Part shown: positions 1 through 8,106 of the stretch, one piece after another
Layout: every line of letters begins with the position of its first letter
Position numbering within the stretch: the stretch's first letter is position 1
Origin: an uncultured Cytophagales bacterium
Lineage (GTDB): Bacteria; Bacteroidota; Bacteroidia; Cytophagales; Thermoflexibacteraceae
Assembly: GCA_938039675.1 (NCBI GenBank)
Contig: CALHUI010000007.1
Coordinates: forward strand, 124,001 to 188,000
Direction: 5' to 3'
DNA: 64,000 bases
Made by a program: the position numbers and the translations under genes
The notes under the pieces: model-generated
Seen by the model: the letters and a program-made list of their open reading frames with translations, nothing else
Databases searched by the model: none
Told to the model about the DNA's origin: nothing

Positions 1-1452
1 ACAGTCTACAACAGCAATCAGGGTTTTATTGCCGTCCGAATAGCACCAGTAAAAATCTCCCGATACGATGTCTTTAGGTTGATAATAGACAAAATAGTCT
101 TTGAAGGCTTCCTTAAAAGTGCTTGCAAGCGGCAGAATCGCATTTTGGATAGACTCTGCATAGCGAATACTGGTCGTAATCTGGTGATTTTGGCGTTCAA
201 TTTCAGTTTTTTGGGACTGTATTTCCAAATATGCTTTTTCCAGTTTTTTGTTTTTCTCTTCAATGCTATTGCGCTGACCGATAATTTCTTCTTTCTGTTT
301 TTTGAGTTTTTGAGAAACGCTGTAAGACGCAACGGCTGCCCCGGCAAGCCCTAAGGCTACCAATGCAATAATCAACAAACGGGCGCGGTAGAGCGCTTCA
401 ATGGCTTCTTTTTCCTTCACGGCCGCCTCTCTCTCCGCAGCGATGGTTTCTATTTTCTGAACGGCTGCGGCATTGATAGAGTCTTTGTATATCACCTCTA
501 ATCTCATGCGCTCAATCACCTGCTTTATTTTCTCCTGTGCACTTTCGTAAGCGAGGTCGTTTTCTATCAATCGTTTCTCCAATCGGTTGAGGTATTTGCG
601 GAGTTCTTGTTTGGCCTCATCGGAAAGTTGATGGTTGCCAAGTTGTGATGCTATTTTCTCTATTTCATCCCGAATTTTAATGCTGCGCTCATTGAGAAAC
701 TGTTTCTCCATCTCCAATTCGTTGAGCACATTGTTGAAGTCTTGCCTGATAATCTCCGAAACAGTTTTTTCGGTGCTTGGCAAAAGTTTTTCCTCCGGTT
801 TGCTGCCGGTGTTTGGCTGCGGCTGTGTGATTTCTTGCTTGGCCGCGGTTGATGGTTTTACCCCTTTCAGGTAAACAAAAAAGCGCCTGTTGGTAGCTGT
901 GTAGTAGGTGCTGCTGACTTCGTAGCCCTCAACGGAGATTGGTTCGCTGTTGAGCTCATCGGCTTTAAAATAGGGCGGACTGTTAAACTCTATGCAGCCT
1001 TTTTCATTGGTTCTAAACTTCCTCCCCTTTATGAAAACGGCAACCTGTGCAGGCAGCGGCAGGCTTCTTTCATCAAAAAACTCTATCAGTTGCACACCCC
1101 CCTCAGGCAATTCTTCTTTCAATCTGATTACCAAAGTGTTGGCAACTGCATTGTAAACATAGCCGCCACGCTCTATTTTTTTATTACCCACATAGACGGC
1201 CGTTTGCTCCGAAACAGCAAAAGAAGCAGGCATCGGCAATTCAAAGTTCCCGTTTCGGTCTGTTTCATCCTCAATATTATTGAAGCCCTCAAAGAAAACT
1301 TTTACGCCTTTGACAGGCTGATTGTCCGTATTGATAACCTGACCTGAAAACAGTCTGATTTTATTGCCCTGCGCACCTGATTGCCCCGAATGGAAAACTG
1401 ATAAAAATAAATAGCAAAATACTACTATGTTGAACTTATGCAGAGATTCCAT
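1..1452 (-). CDS. SpoIIE/PP2C-family serine phosphatase with carboxypeptidase-regulatory-like N-terminus (3' end outside window)
   Basis: The reading frame is open from ATG 1452 down to the window edge (484 codons), so the C-terminus is missing. Residues 1-28 look like a signal peptide. Residues 35-110 (SGQVINTDNQPVKGVKVFF...) resemble a carboxypeptidase-regulatory/TonB-plug-like beta domain, followed by a second Ig-like segment and a long charged coiled-coil region. One membrane helix lies at about 358-377 (LLIIALVALGLAGAAVA). A second coiled coil leads to SIRYAESIQNAILP and then KDIVSGDFYW, the linker and first metal-binding motif typical of SpoIIE-type PP2C phosphatases. In this family a periplasmic or extracytoplasmic sensor controls a cytoplasmic Ser/Thr phosphatase that often acts on STAS-type anti-sigma antagonists; the target here is unknown. 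It is divergent from the TPR gene that follows. The family call is firm, the input signal is not. Confidence 0.85.
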   Translation of the reverse strand, partial: MESLHKFNIVVFCYLFLSVFHSGQSGAQGNKIRLFSGQVINTDNQPVKGVKVFFEGFNNIEDETDRNGNFELPMPASFAVSEQTAVYVGNKKIERGGYVYNAVANTLVIRLKEELPEGGVQLIEFFDERSLPLPAQVAVFIKGRKFRTNEKGCIEFNSPPYFKADELNSEPISVEGYEVSSTYYTATNRRFFVYLKGVKPSTAAKQEITQPQPNTGSKPEEKLLPSTEKTVSEIIRQDFNNVLNELEMEKQFLNERSIKIRDEIEKIASQLGNHQLSDEAKQELRKYLNRLEKRLIENDLAYESAQEKIKQVIERMRLEVIYKDSINAAAVQKIETIAAEREAAVKEKEAIEALYRARLLIIALVALGLAGAAVASYSVSQKLKKQKEEIIGQRNSIEEKNKKLEKAYLEIQSQKTEIERQNHQITTSIRYAESIQNAILPLASTFKEAFKDYFVYYQPKDIVSGDFYWCYSDGNKTLIAVVDC

Positions 1453-1578
1453 TACTTTAGGTTTGAAGGGCAATTTAGCGAAAAAGCGACGAAAAAGGAA
1501 AAGATTTACTAACTTGTGCAATTAATTATCCGCTAATGAGAAGCGGTATCTTCCGAGCCGTTTCCAAAATAAAGACTT

Positions 1579-2928
1579 ATGAAGCAATTATTTACTTCTC
1601 TTTTTCTGTCTTTTACCTGCTATCTCGCATGGGGGCAACCACAAAGCGGGCTGGATTACTATATTAAAGCCTCGCAAGCAAAAAAATCAGGCCAATACGA
1701 GCAGGCTATTCAGAACTATAACTTAGCCTTGCAACGTGAACCGAGCAATCACTTCTACTTGTATGAAAAAGGGTTGTGTGAATATTTGCTAAAACAATAC
1801 TCCAGCGCAGTCTCTACGCTTTCTTCGGTTTTAAAGTTGCAGAGCAATTACACGCCTGCTTACGTTCTGCTCGCCAAAATAGCCATAGCCTCCAACGACT
1901 CAAAAAAAGTAGTGGAAAACCTCAATATGGCGGCCAAATATGAAAAGGACAACAATAAAAAAATCAATTACAGGCTGTATGCCATGAGTCACTTGGTGAG
2001 AGACGGCGACTTGGCGCAAGCCTACGAGCAAATAAAACAGGCATACCAAATTTCGCAGGAAGACACTTTGGTAGTTTACTTCTATGCCAAAATTAATAAT
2101 ATTCTCGGCAAATATGCCGAAGCAGAAAACGCCATTCAAAAGTTCCTGCCCAAAATTGCCAAAAATGACCCTCCCGCAAAGGCAAAGTATTACTACGAAC
2201 TTGGTTTTGCACAATTTCAACAAGGACAATACGAAAAAGCCGTCGCTACGTGGAAACAGGCAGAGTATGGCATTTTTAAGTCGCGTATAGAAAAATATTC
2301 TGCCAAAAACTTTGCAGCCATTGCCCTCACCTACTTCCGCATTTATGAGGACAGCATCTCCAATTACTATGCTGAAAAAGCGCTTGCCATGGAAAAAGGA
2401 CATCCTAATGCGCATATCATTTTGGTACAACTTGCCAAACGCAAAGTAGATCACAGTGTAACCCTACCCCAACTGCAAAATGCCGCCCAATACGAGAGCA
2501 ACCCGGTCAAAAAAAAGGAAATACTGATGAACATCAGCGAACAGCAGTTGCAGTTAGGCAGGTATGAGGAGGCTAACCAAACTTTAGGACAACTGCTCAG
2601 CACAGACCCGGACAACCAAAAAGCAAAATTGCTTCACCTATTGATTCCGTATCTTCAAAAAAATTATCGCGCAACTATTACCGCAACAGAGGCCGCCATT
2701 AAGAAAATACCCGATTTTAATGCACAGACACCTTTCATCTTCTTACAGGCAATGGCGCTTAAAAAAAGCGGACAAACCGAAAATGCCATCAAAACTTTCC
2801 GCCGTTTGCTTTCTACTCCGTTGGCAGGAGCCGCTACGGCAGAAATAGACCAGATGAAGCAGCAGACCAACTACTATTATGACGATTTCAACCTGCGACT
2901 CATTGACCCTCCCGAAAATGCAAAATAG
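1579..2928 (+). CDS. Secreted tetratricopeptide repeat (TPR) protein
   Basis: This 449 aa protein starts with a signal peptide (about residues 1-19, ending near YLAWGQ). Repeated helix pairs with TPR spacing follow, for example SGQYEQAIQNYNLALQREP at about 37-55, GKYAEAENAIQKFLP, GQYEKAVATWKQAE, GRYEEANQTLGQLLSTDPDN and a last one near residue 400. There is no catalytic motif. TPR arrays act as protein-binding scaffolds, and an exported one probably works in the periplasm or at the outer membrane. The gene ends 54 bp before tex on the same strand, so co-transcription is possible. No specific function can be assigned. Confidence 0.8.
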   Translation: MKQLFTSLFLSFTCYLAWGQPQSGLDYYIKASQAKKSGQYEQAIQNYNLALQREPSNHFYLYEKGLCEYLLKQYSSAVSTLSSVLKLQSNYTPAYVLLAKIAIASNDSKKVVENLNMAAKYEKDNNKKINYRLYAMSHLVRDGDLAQAYEQIKQAYQISQEDTLVVYFYAKINNILGKYAEAENAIQKFLPKIAKNDPPAKAKYYYELGFAQFQQGQYEKAVATWKQAEYGIFKSRIEKYSAKNFAAIALTYFRIYEDSISNYYAEKALAMEKGHPNAHIILVQLAKRKVDHSVTLPQLQNAAQYESNPVKKKEILMNISEQQLQLGRYEEANQTLGQLLSTDPDNQKAKLLHLLIPYLQKNYRATITATEAAIKKIPDFNAQTPFIFLQAMALKKSGQTENAIKTFRRLLSTPLAGAATAEIDQMKQQTNYYYDDFNLRLIDPPENAK

Positions 2929-2982
2929 TGCGAATTACCTATTTTTGCCTTATCAAATACCTTTTGCCACTCTGAAATTCTT

Positions 2983-5262
2983 ATGGAAAAACATTTCCTG
3001 CAAATTGCCGGCGAACTGGCTATCGCCCCAAGGCAGGTGCAAGCTACAATTGATTTGTTGGACAGCGGTGCTACCGTACCGTTTATCTCCCGTTATCGCA
3101 AGGAAGTTACCGGTAGCCTCGACGAAGTAGCCGTAGCAACCATTCGCGACCGAATAGCCCAACTACGCGAACTGGACAAGCGCCGCGAAGCTATTTTGGA
3201 GTCTATGCGTGAGATGGGCAAACTTACGCCTGAACTGGAAGCGGCTTTTATGGCAGCCGAAACGCTGGCACGGCTGGAAGACTTGTATCTGCCCTATCGC
3301 CCCAAAAGGCGCACCAAAGCCACAGAAGCCAAAGAGAAAGGACTGGAACCCCTTGCCGACATCTTGCAAGAACAAGACAGCAATACAGACCTTTTACAGG
3401 CCGTATTGAGTTTTATTAACGAAGAAAAAGGCGTTAAAACCATAGAAGAAGCGCTGACCGGCGCACGCCACATTATTGCAGAACGAGTAAGCGAAGATGC
3501 GCAGGCGCGTGCCAACATGCGTGAACTGTTCCTCAAAAAAGGCAAATTCAAAGCCAAAGTATTGGCAGGGAAAGAAGCCGAAGCGCAGAAATACAAAGAT
3601 TATTTTGACTGGGAAGAAGATATTGCCAAGGCTCCTTCGCACCGCATACTGGCCATGCGCCGCGCGGAAAAAGAGAATTTCATTTCCCTGACCTCATTCC
3701 CCGAAGAAGAGGAAGCGCTATTTTTGTTAATCAATCAGTTTGTAAAAGGCGACAGCCCAAGCTCCGAACAGGTAAAAATGGCCGTAGTAGATGCCTATCA
3801 TCGCCTGTTGGGTCCTTCTATGGAAACCGAAATCAGGGCTATTACCAAAAAGCGCGCCGATGAGGAGGCCATTAAAGTTTTTGCCGACAACCTTCGCCAG
3901 TTGCTGCTTGCCTCCCCCTTGGGCGAAAAACGCGTGCTGGCCATAGACCCGGGCTTCCGCACAGGCTGCAAAGTCGTCTGCTTAGATGCACAAGGCAAAC
4001 TGCTGCACAACGACACCATCTACCCGCACGAACCGCAAAAACAAACCGCCGAAGCGGGTATGAAAATTCGCAAACTATGCGAAGAGTATGACATTCAGGC
4101 AGTTGCCATAGGCAACGGAACAGCAGGACGAGAAACCGAACGGTTCGTAAAAAACATTCACCTGCCCAAAAATATTCAGATAGTGATGGTCAACGAAAGT
4201 GGTGCTTCGGTATATTCCGCCTCCGACATTGCCCGCAAAGAGTTCCCTAACCATGATGTAACCGTGCGCGGTGCTATTTCCATCGGTCGCCGCCTGATGG
4301 ATCCACTGGCAGAGTTGGTTAAAATAGACCCCAAATCTATTGGTGTAGGGCAGTACCAGCACGATGTAGACCAATCAGCACTGAAACATTCGCTGGACGA
4401 CGTAGTCATAAGTTGCGTAAATGCCGTTGGGGTAGAGGTCAATACGGCAAGTAAAGAATTACTCACCTACGTTTCAGGGCTGGGGCCGTCGTTGGCACAA
4501 AACATTGTAGATTACCGCAACCTCTATGGACCTTTTAAAACACGCAGCGAACTGAAAAAAGTACCCCGCTTAGGCGACAAAGTATTTGAGCAGGCCGCAG
4601 GTTTTTTGCGCATTCGCAACGGGGAAAACCCCTTAGATGCAAGTGCGGTTCACCCCGAAAGCTACCACATTGTTGAACAAATGGCTGCCGACCTGCAATG
4701 CACCATACAAGACCTGATTTGCAGCGAAGATTTGCGCAAAAAAATTGACCTTAAAAAATACATAACCGATAAAGTCGGGCTACCGACTTTACAAGATATC
4801 CTTAAGGAATTGGCTAAACCGGGTCGCGACCCGCGCGAGCAATTTGAGGCTTTTGCCTTTGATGACAGCGTGCACAGCATCAGCGACCTAAAAGTAGGCA
4901 TGAGACTGCCGGGCATAGTTACCAACATTACCAATTTTGGTGCTTTTGTAGATATTGGCGTACATCAGGACGGCCTCGTACACCTCAGCCAAATGGCAGA
5001 CCGTTTTATTGAGCATCCGAGCGAGATAGTAAAAGTACATCAACGCGTAATGGTTACGGTTACAGAGGTAGATGAATCAAGAAAGCGTATTGCCCTAAGT
5101 ATGAAAGGATTGCAGACCTCGCCTCCTGCTGCCGAGAAGAAAGCCAAGACCAACAAAAATGCCGAATCGGGCAACCGACAGGGTAAGCGCCCGCAAGCCA
5201 AACCAGAACCTGAAGAAGATATGAGCATCCTGCTGGCAAAACTCAAATCCAAATTCAGATAA
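2983..5262 (+). CDS. tex: Tex family RNA-binding transcription accessory protein
   Basis: The 759 aa length matches the Tex family (about 720-780 aa). The order of domains is typical: Tex N-terminal helical region with PFISRYRKEVTGSLDE at about 30-45, a YqgF/RNase H-like domain starting near residue 318 (VLAIDPGFRTGCK), a helix-hairpin-helix region at about 490-545 (TYVSGLGPSLAQNIVDYR, LKKVPRLGDKVFEQAAGFL), and a C-terminal S1 RNA-binding domain near residues 640-715 (GIVTNITNFGAFVDIGVHQDG), followed by a basic low-complexity tail. Tex binds nucleic acids and influences transcription and translation in the cytoplasm; its exact role is poorly known. The start MEKHFLQIAGEL fits the family N-terminus. 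Confidence 0.95.
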   Translation: MEKHFLQIAGELAIAPRQVQATIDLLDSGATVPFISRYRKEVTGSLDEVAVATIRDRIAQLRELDKRREAILESMREMGKLTPELEAAFMAAETLARLEDLYLPYRPKRRTKATEAKEKGLEPLADILQEQDSNTDLLQAVLSFINEEKGVKTIEEALTGARHIIAERVSEDAQARANMRELFLKKGKFKAKVLAGKEAEAQKYKDYFDWEEDIAKAPSHRILAMRRAEKENFISLTSFPEEEEALFLLINQFVKGDSPSSEQVKMAVVDAYHRLLGPSMETEIRAITKKRADEEAIKVFADNLRQLLLASPLGEKRVLAIDPGFRTGCKVVCLDAQGKLLHNDTIYPHEPQKQTAEAGMKIRKLCEEYDIQAVAIGNGTAGRETERFVKNIHLPKNIQIVMVNESGASVYSASDIARKEFPNHDVTVRGAISIGRRLMDPLAELVKIDPKSIGVGQYQHDVDQSALKHSLDDVVISCVNAVGVEVNTASKELLTYVSGLGPSLAQNIVDYRNLYGPFKTRSELKKVPRLGDKVFEQAAGFLRIRNGENPLDASAVHPESYHIVEQMAADLQCTIQDLICSEDLRKKIDLKKYITDKVGLPTLQDILKELAKPGRDPREQFEAFAFDDSVHSISDLKVGMRLPGIVTNITNFGAFVDIGVHQDGLVHLSQMADRFIEHPSEIVKVHQRVMVTVTEVDESRKRIALSMKGLQTSPPAAEKKAKTNKNAESGNRQGKRPQAKPEPEEDMSILLAKLKSKFR

Positions 5263-5332
5263 TCCTCGCGTAAATCGTTATGTAACATTTTACGGCAGCG
5301 TAGTTATTATTCTGACAGTATTTCTCTGGTAG

Positions 5333-6369
5333 ATATTTCATCAGGGAAATGCTTTGGAACAAACTGCAACAATCATTAGAGCCTCCGAAACGGCAACCGT
5401 ACCCAACCCCTCCATAGCGAATTTTTGCAATCTATGATGAAAATCTTCATAACCCTGTTGCGCTGTTGCTGGTTCAGGTAATCGCAACTGTATTTTTTGC
5501 CCGTTTAATCGGCATTTCAGCCACCCGCATCGGGCAACCTTCTGTTGTGAGTAAAATAGTCGCAAGAATTATTTTAGCCCCCTCGGCAGTAGGCAGCATC
5601 TTCCCCAAATTTTCAGCCGTACTTTTCCCTGCTGAATCTCTAAAAAGTCCGCAAGCACTCAGTCAGTTTGGGCTGGTGCTTTTTATGTTTATTATAGACA
5701 TGGAAATGGGGACATCCCCTCACAATAATTTACAAATCACAACGTTATATATTACACATAATTCGCAAGTTAGTCCGATTGATGCGCAGATATTTTGAGC
5801 AGGAAGGTTTCGCCCCCGTAAAAGAAATGGCAAGCCAATTGCAAATAGATATTAACTGCATTTATCGGACAATAACAGATGATTTGGTTAAAGAAGTAGA
5901 AGATACAGTAGAAGAAGGCAAGTTTGATTTTCTGCTGGTAGACAGTACGCGTTCTTTATTTACCGCAGACAGAACTATCGGCGTAGTACAGCGCTTCCTC
6001 CATGAAATAGATACTGAAATCGGTATTTTGGTGGACAGAGGCTTAGACAAAATCAAAAAATTGCTGCTATTGCTCAATGCTCCCGGCAATATGGCACTGT
6101 TGCCCTGCGTGCAGCGATTTGCCGAGGGCGGCGCTCAACACCTGACAGTACTTCAAACCGACCAGTACTTGTCTGATGAAAAAAATTTGATACGGAAAAA
6201 CTTTTCCAAAAGTTTCACTGTTAATATGCCGGAAGTTGCGTCTGCTACCATAGATTGGCCGCTGAAAAGCTATGATTTGGTGCTGATTGGCAAGCGCACT
6301 TACGAAAAACAATCAAACAATTGCCTGAATGGGCAGCAAAGCCTTGATATATTCAGGTCTGTAAAATAA
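5333..6369 (+). pseudogene. Decayed CPA2-type cation:proton antiporter
   Basis: Three pieces of one antiporter-like protein lie in order but in three different frames. The first, near 5333, reads IFHQGNALEQ. The second, about 5433-5740, reads DENLHNPVALLLVQVIATVFFARLIG, then GQPSV, then LFPAESL and LSQFGLVLFMFI, which matches the first membrane helices of KefB/CPA2 antiporters. The third, about 5750-6369, reads RRYFEQEGFAPVKE and TITDDLVKEVEDTVEEGKFDFLLVDS and resembles the cytoplasmic C-terminal region of Bacteroidota members. Most of the membrane domain (helices after about the third) is absent, and stops interrupt the N-terminal part. I infer an inactivated gene with an internal deletion. 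The 196-codon 3' piece is still open and could in principle be expressed as a soluble remnant. Confidence 0.75.
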
Positions 6370-6398
6370 ACAAACACTATGAAAAAAGCACGCAGTTA

Positions 6399-6431
6399 TT
6401 TGCATCGTATTTGTTGCTTTTTCTAACTTTG
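6399..6431 (+). promoter_or_regulatory. Probable rpoD promoter (TTTG / TAnnTTTG)
   Basis: TTTG at 6399-6402 is followed after 21 bp by TAACTTTG at 6424-6431. This fits the Bacteroidota -33/-7 consensus (TTTG, about 19-21 bp, TAnnTTTG). It would give a leader of about 155 nt before the rpoD ATG at 6592. The rest of the 6370-6591 gap shows no other clear signal. Confidence 0.6.
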
Positions 6432-6591
6432 CACCCTTATTTGTTTTTACTTACAAACAAACTATCTGTTAATCAATTGCTTGCATGTAAGTTTCCTGCA
6501 TTAACTCAGGAAGGTTAAGCTTATGTGCTTATGGGTCAAGAAACTATTTACCATGTAATTATTGTTACCATTATAAAACATTTGCAAGCCA

Positions 6592-7461
6592 ATGCGTCAG
6601 TTAAAAATCACAAACACCATTACCGACCGTCGCGAAAGCGCTACTCTCGAGAAGTATTTCACAGAAATCAGCCGTATTGAGATGCTGACTGTGGACGAGG
6701 AAGTAGAACTTGCGCGTCGCATTAAGCAGGGCGACAAAGCCGCATTAGACAAGCTGACCAAAGCCAACCTCCGATTTGTAGTATCGGTGGCCAAGCAATA
6801 TCAGAATGGGCACATGCCTTTGAATGACCTGATTAATGAAGGTAATTTAGGTCTGATTAAGGCTGCCCAAAAGTTTGATGAAACTCGTGGCTTTAAGTTT
6901 ATTTCCTATGCAGTTTGGTGGATTCGCCAGTCCATTATGCAGGCAATTGCCGAAAACGGTCGTATCGTGCGCTTGCCGGCCAATAAAACCAACGCATTAA
7001 ACAAATTGAAAACAGCCACCGGCGAGTGGGAACAGCAATATGAGCGCGAGCCAACTCCCGAGGAATTGGCTGAAATCCTTGAAATGGATTTGAAAGAAAT
7101 CAAAGGCATTATGACAACTTCGGTTCGTCAAGTGTCTGTGGATGCGCCTTTTGACAACGAAGACGGTGGCACGCTGCTGGACGTTATGTCGGACGACAGT
7201 ACCGAAAGCACCGACAAAAACGTTGAGTACAACGAATCGCTCAGCATTGAAACTGAACGTGCCTTGTCTATTTTGAGCGAGCGCGAGCGCAAAATCTTGA
7301 AATTATTCTTCGGTATTGGTATTGAGTCGCCCATGACTTTAGACCAAATCGGCGAAATTATGGGCACTACCCGCGAACGTGTTCGCCAAATCAAGGAAAA
7401 GGCCTTGAAGAAAATGCGTGCCTCTTCCAAAGCTGGACAACTAGCTGAATATCTGGGATAG
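6592..7461 (+). CDS. rpoD: Primary RNA polymerase sigma factor RpoD/SigA
   Basis: The protein has 289 aa, the usual short Bacteroidota form lacking the large region 1.1 and non-conserved insert of proteobacterial sigma70. Region 1.2 is seen at about 17-50 (LEKYFTEISRIEMLTVDEEVEL). Region 2 follows with LRFVVSVAKQYQ, LNDLINEGNLGLIKAAQKFD and FISYAVWWIRQSI, the core-binding and -10 recognition helices. Region 3 is at about 130-190, and region 4 carries the helix-turn-helix MTLDQIGEIMGTTRERVRQIKEKAL near the C-terminus. It directs housekeeping transcription from the TAnnTTTG promoters seen in this window. It stands alone, with its own promoter and a hairpin downstream. Confidence 0.97.
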   Translation: MRQLKITNTITDRRESATLEKYFTEISRIEMLTVDEEVELARRIKQGDKAALDKLTKANLRFVVSVAKQYQNGHMPLNDLINEGNLGLIKAAQKFDETRGFKFISYAVWWIRQSIMQAIAENGRIVRLPANKTNALNKLKTATGEWEQQYEREPTPEELAEILEMDLKEIKGIMTTSVRQVSVDAPFDNEDGGTLLDVMSDDSTESTDKNVEYNESLSIETERALSILSERERKILKLFFGIGIESPMTLDQIGEIMGTTRERVRQIKEKALKKMRASSKAGQLAEYLG

Positions 7462-7499
7462 TTCACCCGATAGAGCTAACATCATTCTTTTTATGCATC

Positions 7500-7526
7500 A
7501 AAGGTTGTCTTTTACAGGCAGCCTTT
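7500..7526 (+). terminator. Hairpin after rpoD, probable terminator
   Basis: AAAGGTTGTCT (7500-7510) pairs with AGGCAGCCTTT (7516-7526) with two G-T pairs and a 5-nt loop. The T tract after it is weak (AATGTTTTA), so termination may be partial. Confidence 0.5.
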
Positions 7527-7540
7527 AATGTTTTATGGGT

Positions 7541-8086
7541 TTATCCCTTGTTTCCTTCCCGCTTAGCACTCAGGTAGGCATTGCCTAAATTGAAAAATCC
7601 GAAATTATTGCGGTAGGCTTTCACGATGTGCCGCACGTAGCGGTCATAGTAGGCCGCAAATGCCAGCGACATTTTTGCTTTTATCTCTGCATCTTCTTCA
7701 AAAATGGCCAAGATATTCACCTGTGCCAGCACCCATAATTCGCACACCTCTGAGGCGGCGATTGCATTGAAATTGCGCCGCGCTCCTTCCAAAATAGCAT
7801 TTTCGCCAAAGGTTTCGCCGCGGGTGAGCGTAATGAGCTCCTCAAAGTTATCTTCCACATCTAAGTTGAGCTTTACCTCGCCCGACTTGATAATGTACAG
7901 CGCTTGACTGGGGTCGCCGCGAAAGAAAATAGCCTCATTTTGCAAATAGCGGCGCGGATGCAGATGCGGAATGAACAATGCCAACTCATCATCGGTTAGG
8001 TTGCGAAATATATCGCTGCGGCGCAAAAAACGAAACATGACTTTCTCGCGCGGTGAATACGATTTCTGGTCAAAAAAGCGAAACAT
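7541..8086 (-). CDS. Cyclic nucleotide-binding domain protein without DNA-binding domain
   Basis: A 181 aa protein with one cNMP-binding-type beta-roll. Residues 20-50 (FLRRSDIFRNLTDDELALFIPHL) and 52-110 (GDPSQALYIIKSGEVKLNL, then ITLTRGETFGENAILEG) follow the Crp/Fnr effector-domain pattern, and GETFGENAILEGARRNF corresponds to the phosphate-binding cassette (GE...R). After a short helical tail (130-181) the protein ends, so the HTH domain of true Crp/Fnr regulators is missing. It may be a stand-alone sensor that acts on a partner protein. It is convergent with rpoD and 20 bp downstream of sbcC, so it may be read through from the sbcDC transcript. Confidence 0.75.
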   Translation of the reverse strand: MFRFFDQKSYSPREKVMFRFLRRSDIFRNLTDDELALFIPHLHPRRYLQNEAIFFRGDPSQALYIIKSGEVKLNLDVEDNFEELITLTRGETFGENAILEGARRNFNAIAASEVCELWVLAQVNILAIFEEDAEIKAKMSLAFAAYYDRYVRHIVKAYRNNFGFFNLGNAYLSAKREGNKG

Positions 8087-8106
8087 GCTGAAATCTATGA
8101 ATTATT

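Noticed and set aside
5466-5798. Separate small membrane protein of 110 aa
   Set aside because: It matches only the first helices of a CPA2 antiporter, with the continuing C-terminal remnant in another frame, so it is part of a pseudogene.
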